From positions 1 through 33,774 of the forward strand of contig JAFAHS010000172.1 in assembly GCA_019237115.1 (NCBI GenBank): a stretch of 33,774 nucleotides of DNA. Reading direction: 5' to 3'. Origin of the DNA: Deltaproteobacteria bacterium. Its GTDB lineage: Bacteria; Desulfobacterota; Binatia; Binatales; Binataceae. The notes under the pieces are model-generated. The model saw only the letters and a list, made by a program, of their open reading frames with translations, searched no databases and had not been told where the DNA came from. Below are positions 9,435 through 16,885 of the stretch, one piece after another (within the stretch, counting starts at the first letter, position 1; each line of letters opens with the position of its first letter). A program made the translations under genes and the position numbers.

Positions 9435-10060
9435 TTGAAGCGTTGGCTTTTCGATTACCTGAGGGGCACACGGAGGGACTGGAGCGCTTCGTTCGCGGGA
9501 TGGCGAACACGCCAACACGGAGAATCCTATGATTGCGGCTACCTACGACTTTTAGCAGTATCGTCCTATCGTCGATGTTGGCGCAGGCATGGCGATTTCC
9601 TGACCGAGGCTCTCAAGGCTCATGCTGGTCCGCTCGGTGTCCTCTTCGATCAGCCTCAGGTTGTCAACACGCCTGAATATCTTCAGCGGGCAGGAGTCCT
9701 CGATCGCTGTGAGGTTGCGGGCGGGAGCTTTTTCGAGTCAGTCCCGCCGGGCGTCGATCTGTCTATCCTTAAGCGTGTAATGCACGACTGGTCAGACGAC
9801 GTATGCGCGGGAAGCCTGAGTAGATGCCATGACGCGGTCGCGAAGGATGAGCGTATTGTCGTTATCGACGCAGTAGTCCCACCGGGAAATGCGCCTCACT
9901 TGAGGAAAACGGTTGACCTCCTGATGATGTAGTGCTGGATGGTCGCGAGCGCTCCCAGGATGAATTTGTCGACTTGTTTGGACGGGCTTCAAGCTAGCCC
10001 GCGTGATCCCGACACCGTCCGTCCTCTCGGTCGTCGAAACGATGCCGGTTTCGAGTACTA
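9435..10060 (+). pseudogene. Broken class I O-methyltransferase (Methyltransf_2 / hydroxyneurosporene methyltransferase type)
   Basis: The pieces follow the family order but need several frame changes: 'LERFVRGMANT', then 'MIAATYDF' with a TAG after it and 'QYRPIVDVGAG' (SAM-binding motif I), then a shift into 'DFLTEALKAHAGPLGVLFDQ'. That frame runs on through 'LSILKRVMHDWSDD' (the family His-Asp catalytic block) and 'RIVVIDAVVPPGN' to a stop at 9930. Beyond it 'DGRERSQDEFVDLFGRA' and, after another shift, 'GFKLARVIPTPSVLSVVE' complete the usual C-terminus. The substrate would have been a small aromatic or polyketide-like molecule, methylated from S-adenosylmethionine. The dimerisation domain is missing or unrecognisable. 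It is clearly dead; no partner pathway genes are nearby. Confidence 0.8.
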
Positions 10061-10069
10061 CTCGAGCTC

Positions 10070-10227
10070 TAATCGGAGTATTGGTCGATCGAGGCTGTGC
10101 TCTCTCTCGCGACTCACGCTGCGAAAAGATTTCCTTCCCTCAGCGAGTCAACTTCGCGAAGAAACTGGTCGGCCGCTGAGTACACGCGGCCGTCGCAGCG
10201 TCGCAGCCTGACGAAGGGCTGAAGTCC
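10070..10227 (-). pseudogene. RepB-like primase remnant, copy 2 (middle block only)
   Basis: The minus strand gives 'TGLQPFVRLRRCDGRVYSAA' then 'DQFLREVDSL', followed by a stop where copies 1 and 3 continue. At the nucleotide level it matches 11352-11509 throughout, including past the stop: TAAYCGGAGTATTG and TCGATCGAGGCTG blocks at one end, GGCTGAAGTCC at the other. Homology stops at about 10227; sequence beyond it is unrelated. It abuts the O-methyltransferase remnant. Confidence 0.6.
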
Positions 10228-10338
10228 CGTATCCTGTGAGACAACTCCCTCGAGGCCAACGTACGAGACTTCCGAGTCTTCTTCCTGAACGACGCCAGGG
10301 CGGCGGGCGGCATCGGCGATTTGACGGCGGCATTCCGA

Positions 10339-10383
10339 TACCGCCGACCTGAAGGACGCCAAGGCTCTACTCGAAGAGCCTGA
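10339..10383 (+). pseudogene. Scrap of the AAA/TPR-regulator C-terminus
   Basis: The frame reads 'DTADLKDAKALLEE', the same as the end of the regulator genes at 30271-30318 and 33671-33712, with nearly the same DNA. It sits alone between a primase remnant and VapC, with no matching sequence upstream, so only the last ~45 bp of a former gene survives. Confidence 0.7.
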
Positions 10384-10430
10384 ACGAGAACATGAGGAAC
10401 GCGCGTTTCTTCCCACCCGGTCAATTGCGA

Positions 10431-10817
10431 TCAATGGGGCGCCTGAACCACGAATCCCAGCGCGTCCGCAGCCTCCGCCATGCGCGCGTCATAAGTAACC
10501 AGGACTTCCAGGTCAGCAGCGACCCGTTGCGCCGCTGCAAGGTGTATCGCGTCAAGCGATCGGAGAACTCGCGCGTCGAGGGTCACCGCGCTATCCAGCA
10601 GAGAATCGTCGACACGTATGAGATGAATCCGGTCAAGGATCACTCGCGCTCTGCGCACGGCTGCGGGTCCGAGGTGACGAACCGCACGCGGCACTTCGGT
10701 TCTTGCCAGCGAGCACGAGATTCGATCGCGATGGCTCCTCAGGAAGCTCAGAAGCGCCGGCGATTCGGGCTCGCGCACTACCAACTTTACAATTGCGGAC
10801 GAGTCGAGGTAGATCAT
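10431..10817 (-). CDS. vapC: VapC-type PIN-domain toxin ribonuclease
   Basis: 128 residues, type II toxin that cleaves RNA (tRNA or rRNA in studied members) when its antitoxin is lost. The PIN acidic residues are all present: Asp5 in 'MIYLDSSAIVKL', Glu41 in 'ARTEVPRA', Asp89 in 'SLDAIHLAAA' and Asp110 in 'VTYDARMAEAA'. The frame extends 60 codons further upstream through the antitoxin gene, but the ATG at 10817 begins exactly at the conserved domain and lies 16 bp after the antitoxin stop, so I chose it. Intact, unlike most genes around it. It lies between two RepB-primase remnants, suggesting it arrived with, or kept in place, an integrated element. Confidence 0.92.
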   Translation of the reverse strand: MIYLDSSAIVKLVVREPESPALLSFLRSHRDRISCSLARTEVPRAVRHLGPAAVRRARVILDRIHLIRVDDSLLDSAVTLDARVLRSLDAIHLAAAQRVAADLEVLVTYDARMAEAADALGFVVQAPH

Positions 10818-10833
10818 CGGGCCGTATTGCCGC

Positions 10834-11118
10834 TCAGCGTTCGTGGCTGCGCATGCGGGCAAGACGCCGCGACGCGGGCTCCCCTCTCTTACGGACAGGC
10901 AGCGGCTCGCCGAGAGCCAGCAGATCCTTGCGGGCGCGCCGCAAGCTGCCGACGCTCTCAAGAAAGCCGATGGTGTCCTTTGCGCCCACCGGAACAAGTC
11001 GCGCCACAGGCCGTCCGCGCTCTGTTACCTCGACCTCCACTCCACGGCTGACCTCGCGCAGGATCGCGGCGGCGTTCTGTTGGAGTATTCGAATCCCCAC
11101 CGATTTCATGTGCGTCAT
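10834..11118 (-). CDS. vapB: Phd/YefM-family (VapB-type) antitoxin
   Basis: 94 residues. The N-terminus 'VGIRILQQNAAAILREVSRG' and 'VEVTERGRPVARLVPVG' is the DNA-binding and dimerisation fold of Phd/YefM antitoxins; the basic C-terminal half (~50-94) would wrap the toxin. The first gene of the pair with vapC 16 bp downstream, so coupled expression and autorepression are expected from family knowledge. Two starts are possible, 11118 and 11109 (Met4); the second fits the domain equally well. No strong Shine-Dalgarno is seen before either. Confidence 0.9.
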   Translation of the reverse strand: MTHMKSVGIRILQQNAAAILREVSRGVEVEVTERGRPVARLVPVGAKDTIGFLESVGSLRRARKDLLALGEPLPVRKRGEPASRRLARMRSHER

Positions 11119-11324
11119 TGTAGCACTTCGTGAAGAGACGGGAAAAAGGCGCTGCTCGGCGAGTTGAGCCGTTAATCACCCAAAGGGAGGCACGAAAGAC
11201 GGCCTTCGTCCCGCCGCGCTGGAGTCTTGTGAACAGTTGGACGGCCCAATCGCAGCCCTGCAAGTTCCTGGTTCAACGCGAAGAAACGATAGAGGATACG
11301 GCCGTCGTTCAAGGATGTGTTCGG

Positions 11325-11709
11325 GGGTCGTAATAGAACGAAGTGAGAGGTCTAACCGGAGTATTGCTCGATCGAGGCTGGGTTGCTTTTCGCGGCTCGC
11401 GCTGCGAAGGAAGGTCGCGCTTAAGCACCTCGACCTCGCGAAGAAACTCTGCGGCCCGTGAGTACACTTGGCCTTCGGAGGATCGCAGTTTCACGAATGG
11501 CTGAAGTCCGTTCTCCAGACGGCGTTCCTCCTTCTGATTGTGGTGAACCCTGCTAGCCGGCCGAAATGTCGCCAATGGCAACTCCCCGCGATCCCCCCGA
11601 ATCGCGAGGCAAGCTGGCGCGCGACGAGGGTGCTCAGGACAAGATCAGAAAGGAGGCGGCCGTGATTCAGCCAGACCTGGAAATTGCCGGGCGAAGTCTC
11701 CGCCACCAC
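11325..11709 (-). pseudogene. RepB-like primase remnant, copy 3
   Basis: The minus strand starts 'VVAETSPGNFQVWLNHGRLL' and runs through 'HWRHFGRLAGFTT' (11709 to about 11530). After one frameshift it continues 'ENGLQPFVKLRSSEGQVYSR', 'AEFLREVEVL' and 'QREPRKATQPRSSNTPVRP'. This is the best preserved N-terminal part of the three copies: 'xETSPGNxQxWL' followed by 'DWRHFxRLxGFTNxK' is the pattern I know from RepB-family primases. The C-terminal 'WAVHAAARG' block seen in copy 1 is absent. Upstream (11710-11790) the frame is full of stops. Confidence 0.65.
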
Positions 11710-12172
11710 TGCGGGCTAGAATCTTCAAATGAAAAGCTCAATCTACGGGACAATGCGTGCGGAGATAGACTTCCAAAGACGTGCCTCCGTCAGATACACA
11801 CGCGTCCTCTTGAGGATGCGAGATTCGCCAATTGGGCGCATCTTTCGCCTCGGCAGCGCCCGCATGAGTGCAGAAGAAGCACCTCTCGTGGATTTGGCGT
11901 TCCGCACGCTTTACTTTGCGGTGAGCGAGCCTTCCTTGCCTCGGCGGAACGAATTGGCGCGAGCACCATAACGAGAGCTAACCTCACACTTCACTAGGCT
12001 TCGTTCCACCATGCGTCTTGCTCAACTGGCCGAGAGGAACCCAGGCCACGACGCGGATTACTCACTTCGAGTTCGGACCAAGATCAGAGGGGGGCCCTCG
12101 ATCAGCCGTTGCGTTGAATCCCTTTGGAGACACATGCTGTCAGCTTCAGAAACACATGGCGACATCCCAAAT
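11710..12172. other. No supported gene; upstream region of exported-protein gene
   Basis: An 80-codon frame (11729-11971, +) has passable composition but no Shine-Dalgarno or known motif. Nothing else is recognisable. Confidence 0.3.
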
Positions 12173-12185
12173 CAACAAATTGTTG
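12173..12185. promoter_or_regulatory. Palindrome CAACAA-A-TTGTTG, candidate operator
   Basis: A perfect 6+1+6 inverted repeat 118 bp before the ATG at 12304. It shares the core AACAA-W-TTGTT with the palindrome at 8417-8431, which stands in a similar place before another exported-protein gene. Confidence 0.4.
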
Positions 12186-12290
12186 TCCACAGCGCGGCAT
12201 CGTTCGTGCACAGCGTCTCTCAATCGCAGGGCGGCACGTCCGCCATGACCAATCGAGCAGATCCCGCTCTGCGGCTGAACCAACACACGA

Positions 12291-12296
12291 GGGAGG
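12291..12296 (+). promoter_or_regulatory. Shine-Dalgarno GGGAGG fixing the start at 12304
   Basis: Seven nucleotides before ATG 12304. The frame is open back to 12124, but only this ATG has a ribosome-binding site and is directly followed by a signal peptide. Confidence 0.75.
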
Positions 12297-12303
12297 TTGC
12301 GTC

Positions 12304-13320
12304 ATGAAAGCCTTGTCGCGTTTCGCCTTGCTTGCCTGCGTCCTGTTCATGATGCGACAGGGCGCCTTTGCCCAAACGCAAAATTGTCCCGCCGGCACGA
12401 TGAGGGAGCTCGATTCCGGCCGCTGCCTGCCGGTCCAGGAGATCCCGGTGCCGAATCCGCAACCCGCATACGAACAGCCGCCCAGCCTGCTCGAGCTGCG
12501 GCAAGGGCAAAATCCCAAATTACCAACCCCGGAGCCTACCGCGTCGGTACCCCCGCCAGGCGGCATTGGCGGCGGCATCACCTACTTGAACGACCAGTTG
12601 CAGGCCATTGACGGCGGTATCCTGTACACCACCATGTTCGTCCAACCCAAGGGGCTCAACCCCTCAACCGGAGGGCTCGACTGGTTGTTCACCACCTCCA
12701 CCAATCGAACCGAGAAGGGGGTCGAGGTGGTCGGCGTTTATAACGGGGCGAATGCGGGTGCCCTCGGCGTGTACGACTGGTCGTGCTCGCCGAGCGACCC
12801 GTGTATCGACGCCAACGGAACCCAGACCTCGCCGTCGTGGGTGTGGACCAGCGGCTTCAACAATTTCGCCTGTAACATCACCACCATCGCAGACCAGGTG
12901 GGCCATGCGGTGCGGCTGATGCAGTACCTGAACCAGACTACCCCTTCCCTCGGACCCGCACCGGTATGGAGCAATGCGGTGTACCTCCGTAATTTCTGCG
13001 AGCGGCGCTGGGACCTTGTGTGGTCGCACCAGTACGCCGGGCCGCAGATGGACTGCAGCCTGACTGGGGCGTGCGGCTGGTGGGGGCCGATCCTGGAAAC
13101 CTTTTCTTCGGGCGACGGCGAACCCTTCCCGCAGATAAACGAACTCGGCTTCGAGCACACCACGCTGGTCCACGACGGCATAACCAGCCACCTACCTCCG
13201 AGCGAGGCCTATTTCTATACGCTGTGGTCGCCGTGGAACCTCTTCTTCCTCGACCCAAACCAGGGCTACGGGGCCGGGAACTATTTTCAGCAGTCCCGCG
13301 GTTCTAATGACGGCGGCTAG
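12304..13320 (+). CDS. Exported protein of unknown function, Cys/Trp-rich
   Basis: 338 residues. The signal peptide (1-23) has a basic start 'MKALSR', a hydrophobic core and a cleavage site after 'GAFA'. A proline-rich linker (about 50-85) ends in a 'GGIGGG' hinge. The remaining ~250 residues are rich in Trp, Asn and paired Cys ('DWSCSPSDPC', 'MDCSLTGACGWWGP') and look like an extracellular beta-sandwich or lectin/glucanase-like fold with disulfides, but no catalytic motif is recognisable. No partner genes: decayed DNA lies on both sides. Possible co-regulation with the gene at 8525 through the shared palindrome is inference. Confidence 0.82.
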   Translation: MKALSRFALLACVLFMMRQGAFAQTQNCPAGTMRELDSGRCLPVQEIPVPNPQPAYEQPPSLLELRQGQNPKLPTPEPTASVPPPGGIGGGITYLNDQLQAIDGGILYTTMFVQPKGLNPSTGGLDWLFTTSTNRTEKGVEVVGVYNGANAGALGVYDWSCSPSDPCIDANGTQTSPSWVWTSGFNNFACNITTIADQVGHAVRLMQYLNQTTPSLGPAPVWSNAVYLRNFCERRWDLVWSHQYAGPQMDCSLTGACGWWGPILETFSSGDGEPFPQINELGFEHTTLVHDGITSHLPPSEAYFYTLWSPWNLFFLDPNQGYGAGNYFQQSRGSNDGG

Positions 13321-13432
13321 CCGAGTCCACCCTATCTTTTATCTGTGTGTAACGGAGACCGCGGATATTGACCCCGGCAGAATGCCTACTATGGCAAGCG
13401 GTTAAATCTGAAGTCCCGGCCAATTAAGGGGG

Positions 13433-13618
13433 ATGATCAGACCGAATCAGCCACTCAAGGGCACTATCGTTGGCGCTCTGATGATCGCAATCATACAGAT
13501 AGCTATTTCCAACAAAGCATTCGCCGAAATGTGCGACCCTTTTTGCGCCTAGACCGGCACCGAGACCGTCCTCTGGAACTTCGGCAGCGGCGCCGAGACA
13601 CTCTTCATCGTCGCTCGA
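13433..13618 (+). pseudogene. Short exported ORF broken by a stop
   Basis: AAGGGGG directly precedes ATG 13433. A 39-residue signal-peptide-like product (basic start, hydrophobic 'IVGALMIAIIQIAI', then 'KAFAEMCDPFCA') ends at TAG 13550. The same frame continues for 22 codons ('TGTETVLWNFGSGAETLFIV') to a TGA. 'vLwnFGsG' is reminiscent of the start of GloVer-type secreted tandem-repeat proteins, which suggests the 5' scrap of such a gene. Weak evidence. Confidence 0.35.
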
Positions 13619-13651
13619 TGAGGTCTGGACGGAGTTCGCTTTCGTCGGCGG

Positions 13652-14854
13652 CTAGTCGATCGCCATCGGCAAAGATTCGATGCCGCGCAGGATGTAGGAA
13701 CCCTTGTATTTCGGCTTCAGTTCCGGGTCCTTGAATCTCAAGTTCGGGAATCGATCGAGCATCGCACCGAAAGCAACCGATGCCTCGAGGCGCGCGAGCG
13801 GCGCGCCGATGCAGAAGTGGATTCCTTCGCCGAAGGCCACGTGCTCGTTGGGTTCGCGCGTGATGTCGAATTTTTCGGGTGCCGGGAATTTCGCCGGATC
13901 TCTATTCGCCGCGGCCAGCACCACGAACGCGATAGCGCCGGCAGGAATCTCGGTGCCGCCGACGTTTGCTGCCTGCTTCGGAAAGCGCGCCGTCGATTGC
14001 ACGGGACCGTCGTACCGGAGCATCTCCTCGATCGCGCTCCCGAGCAGCGCACGATTCGAGTGCAGCAGCGCGAGCTGATCGGGATTTCGTATTAGCGCGA
14101 GCGTACCGTTGCCGATAAGGTTCGTGGTCGTCTCGTTGCCGGCAATGAGCAGCAGCGAAACAAAGTTCAGTAGGTCAGCCGATGACAACACGTCGCCAGT
14201 GTCGTGTGCCTGCACCAGCGCGCTAACCAGGTCGGGCCCCGGATTCTTGCGCCGCCTTTCAATCTCGCTTTCGAAGTAATCGGTCAACGCGTCGAGAGTT
14301 TTGATCACATCGGGTGGTGTCGGCGTGCCGGGTAGATTGTTGCCCGCGTCGATCAACTTGTCCGACCATTCCTTGAACGTCGCGCTGAGCTCGACCGGTA
14401 CGCCGAGCATTTCCGCGATAACAGTGACCGGCAGCACGTTGGCGAGGTCCTTGACGACGTCGAACTCGCCGATCCGCTCGGCGCCATCGAAGATGCCGGT
14501 CGCGATTTCGCGGATACGCGGCTCTAGCTCGCGAATCCGGCGCGGCGTGAAGTCGCGCGAGACGAGGCGGCGAAGTTGCGAATGGACGGGAGGATCGGTG
14601 CCGAGCAGGTTGCGCGAGCCGGCGAGCCGGCCCTGGTACGCCTCCGGCGGAGGCGGCGGTCCCATATTCGAGAAATGCTCGTGATCGTGCATCACACAAA
14701 TCACGTCGGCGTAGCGAGCGACGAGGGCGATTTTGAACGCGCCTGCGTCAACCACGCGCGGCGGACCCGCCAGCAACGCTCCGTAGTGCGGATACGGATT
14801 GTCGCGGAACGCGGGATCCCAGGGATTGAAGTAAATCGGAGTTTCTTCGGCCAT
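13652..14854 (-). CDS. Cytochrome P450 monooxygenase (bacterial soluble type)
   Basis: 400 residues, the normal length for soluble class I bacterial P450s. It carries the I-helix oxygen-binding motif AGNETT (238-243), the K-helix ExxR (Glu277-Arg280), 'STARF' and the heme-binding loop 'FGEGIHFCIGAPLAR' with Cys348 as heme thiolate. It would hydroxylate a small hydrophobic substrate using electrons from a ferredoxin and its reductase, neither of which is encoded nearby. The substrate cannot be told from sequence. The ATG at 14854 has GGAG 11-14 nt upstream. It appears intact and stands alone between remnants, so it may be a cargo gene. Confidence 0.95.
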   Translation of the reverse strand: MAEETPIYFNPWDPAFRDNPYPHYGALLAGPPRVVDAGAFKIALVARYADVICVMHDHEHFSNMGPPPPPEAYQGRLAGSRNLLGTDPPVHSQLRRLVSRDFTPRRIRELEPRIREIATGIFDGAERIGEFDVVKDLANVLPVTVIAEMLGVPVELSATFKEWSDKLIDAGNNLPGTPTPPDVIKTLDALTDYFESEIERRRKNPGPDLVSALVQAHDTGDVLSSADLLNFVSLLLIAGNETTTNLIGNGTLALIRNPDQLALLHSNRALLGSAIEEMLRYDGPVQSTARFPKQAANVGGTEIPAGAIAFVVLAAANRDPAKFPAPEKFDITREPNEHVAFGEGIHFCIGAPLARLEASVAFGAMLDRFPNLRFKDPELKPKYKGSYILRGIESLPMAID

Positions 14855-15170
14855 CGGACTCGCTCCGTCGCTTTAATATCAATAGAAGTGGCTGTTGAGC
14901 AGTTGAACTACTTCCCGTGCTGGCACCATCAGGCGCCAGTGCTCGACGCATTCGGCAACCACAGAGGTCACAACTCAGAAGGCGGCTGAGATCTTGAACG
15001 TCTCTAGACCTTTTTTAATCAGCCTCCTTGAGAAGCACGAAACTTCCAGACTAAGCGAGCTTCGTCGGAAAGCGTCACCCTTCCCTTGTCCGCGGTGAAG
15101 GCTTGGGGTTGAGGTCGGGACGATAGGCCTCGCCGATGATCCTGAGAGTTCTGACGCCGGTTCCTTCAAC

Positions 15171-16244
15171 GTGCTCGACTGGATCGATACTTCCTCGGAT
15201 CGTGCTCTGCTTGACCTGCAGTCGGTGGTGGCCTGGCTCGCGGGCGAGACGCCTGGGGAGCGCTATGAGGACTACTTCAAACATGCGGCCCGGGCACTGC
15301 TCGGCTGTCTGCTCGCTGACCTGTTGTTCGATCCTGTGTTGCCACTCGAGCGCAAGACGCTCGCCGTGCTACGCGAGCGGGTGTCTCGCCCGATCCCCGA
15401 GCTCAAGCTCTTGCTCGAGACGATTTATGCGAAGGGTGCAGGCTACGGGTTCGGATTTCCCGCGCAGCTCGCTGGTAATCTGAAAGACATCACCGAAAAG
15501 CAGTTCTCCGGATTTTACGGCGAAGCCGGCAACGCAACCTCATGGCTCGCGATTCCGTCGCTCGCGCGACTAGTGTGTGGGGACAGTTTCCGGACCCGCA
15601 ATCTGCTTTTGGGCAAGGTGGATGTATTCATCAACCTGCCGCTGAAGGTACTTCAGGCAAGCCCGCAGGTCGCACGCGTGATACTGGGCGCGCTGCTCAA
15701 TTCCGTTTACGAGGCGCGTGGTAAATCAGTTGGACGGATTCTGTTCCTCCTCGACGAGGTGGCGCGCCTTGGCTACATGGGCATCCTTGAGACCGCACGC
15801 GACACCGGTCGCAAATATGGAATTAACCTGTGCCTGCTGTATCAGTCACTCGGGCAACTGACGCAGGCCTGGGGCCGCCAAGGCCGGCAGTCTTGGTTCG
15901 ACTCCGCGTATCTCCGAATCTTCTCGCATATTCAGGATTACGAAGCGGCCGATTTCGTTTCGAAGGCTTGTGGCGAGTTCACCGCCGTTGGCGACTCGGT
16001 CACTGAGGGTACCGGTTCTTCCTCCGGCTGGGACCGGAGCAGCAGTTCGAGTCATCGGTCGACGAGCCAGCAGCAGGTCGCTCGGCGGCTCATTAAGCCG
16101 GAAGAGGTACTGCAAGGGATGCGCTACGACGAGGAGATCGTGCTGATCCAAAACGCCCCGCCGCTGCGCTGCGGCCGCGCGATCTATTTTCGAAGGCCGG
16201 AGATGGTGGCTCAGGTCACCGGCAGTGGCGCGGCGAAAGGCTGA
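15171..16244 (+). CDS. TraG/VirD4-type conjugative coupling protein, N-terminally truncated
   Basis: 357 residues from a GTG. Homology-like sequence starts slightly before it ('DAGSFN' then 'VLDWIDTSS') back to an in-frame TGA near 15094. It has the Walker B 'ILFLLDEVARLG' (190-201), 'GINLCLLYQSLGQLTQAWG' (the TraM/relaxosome-recognition region) and 'IFSHIQDYEAADFVSKACGE', typical of the C-terminal half of TraG/TraD coupling ATPases. The transmembrane helices and Walker A half (usually the first 250-300 residues) are missing, so it cannot be an active DNA-transfer motor. No frameshift inside the remaining frame, so the truncation looks recent. It is a remnant of an integrated conjugative element; the primase remnants and toxin-antitoxin pairs fit the same source. 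Confidence 0.82.
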   Translation: MLDWIDTSSDRALLDLQSVVAWLAGETPGERYEDYFKHAARALLGCLLADLLFDPVLPLERKTLAVLRERVSRPIPELKLLLETIYAKGAGYGFGFPAQLAGNLKDITEKQFSGFYGEAGNATSWLAIPSLARLVCGDSFRTRNLLLGKVDVFINLPLKVLQASPQVARVILGALLNSVYEARGKSVGRILFLLDEVARLGYMGILETARDTGRKYGINLCLLYQSLGQLTQAWGRQGRQSWFDSAYLRIFSHIQDYEAADFVSKACGEFTAVGDSVTEGTGSSSGWDRSSSSSHRSTSQQQVARRLIKPEEVLQGMRYDEEIVLIQNAPPLRCGRAIYFRRPEMVAQVTGSGAAKG

Positions 16245-16263
16245 GCACGGACCCGAATCCCAA

Positions 16264-16593
16264 TCATATAGTGATCAAAGCGTTTAATTTTGCTCGCACC
16301 AGGAGAGCGATCTCCATCGGCACCGCAGCTCCTGCGTAACGAATGTGCCGGGCCAGAGTGTCGATACTGCGGATGTGGCTGGTCAGAATCTCGCCCGTGA
16401 CCGCCAGGCCGGTCGGCAGGACCACGCTGGTCGGAAATGGCCGAACCCGCGAACTGATCGGGCAAACCATCACCAAACCCGTGTTCCTGGTGAACGCAGC
16501 TGAGGAAACCACTAGAGCCGGTCGTCGACCCGCCTGTTCTCTGCCCTTGGTTGGGTCGAAGTCGGTCCAAATCAAATCATCCGCATCTGGCAC
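16264..16593 (-). CDS. mazF: MazF/PemK-family mRNA interferase toxin
   Basis: 109 residues. The diagnostic N-terminus 'DLIWTDFDPTKGREQAGRRP' and 'ALVVSSAAFT' gives the SH3-like fold with the catalytic Arg; 'GLVMVCPISSRVRPFP' and a 'GEILTSHIRSIDT' strand (with 'SH..SID' in place of the common 'DQ..ld') follow. Expected to cut mRNA at short sequence motifs. The start is GTG at 16593, 14 bp after the antitoxin stop, and matches the domain start; no ATG fits better. Intact. Confidence 0.93.
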   Translation of the reverse strand: MPDADDLIWTDFDPTKGREQAGRRPALVVSSAAFTRNTGLVMVCPISSRVRPFPTSVVLPTGLAVTGEILTSHIRSIDTLARHIRYAGAAVPMEIALLVRAKLNALITI

Positions 16594-16607
16594 TTACGCG
16601 GAGGGCA

Positions 16608-16865
16608 TTATTCAACCATCTCGCGACCGACGTCCGGCCCCCAATCGAAGGCTCCCGCATACTTCGCGCGCCACCGTTTGGGACTTTTCCCCCTGAATAG
16701 TTCCTCCACTGTGAACCGGGGAACGGTGCGGCGAATGATGACCTCGCCATTTCTGGTCTTGATTTCCACACACTCCCCATCGGTAAGTCCTGCGGCTTTC
16801 GCGATTTCGCTGGGGAAGCGGATAGCGAGGTTCTTTCCCCATTTTCCAACCGTTGCGCGTGACAT
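16608..16865 (-). CDS. mazE: MazE-type (AbrB/SpoVT-fold) antitoxin
   Basis: 85 residues: 'MSRATVGKWGKNLAIRFPSE' and 'GLTDGECVEI' form the swapped-hairpin DNA-binding domain; the acidic tail with 'VEELFRGKSPKRW' would block MazF. The frame runs on upstream, but ATG 16865 sits exactly at the domain start with AGGAG and GGAAAGG in the 17 nt before it. First gene of the pair with mazF; autorepression is expected from the family. Confidence 0.92.
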   Translation of the reverse strand: MSRATVGKWGKNLAIRFPSEIAKAAGLTDGECVEIKTRNGEVIIRRTVPRFTVEELFRGKSPKRWRAKYAGAFDWGPDVGREMVE

Positions 16866-16885
16866 CGCCTTTCCATCTCCTAAAG

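Noticed and set aside
11729..11971. 80-codon plus-strand frame before the exported-protein gene
   Set aside because: No ribosome-binding site, no homology that I recognise, lies in decayed DNA.
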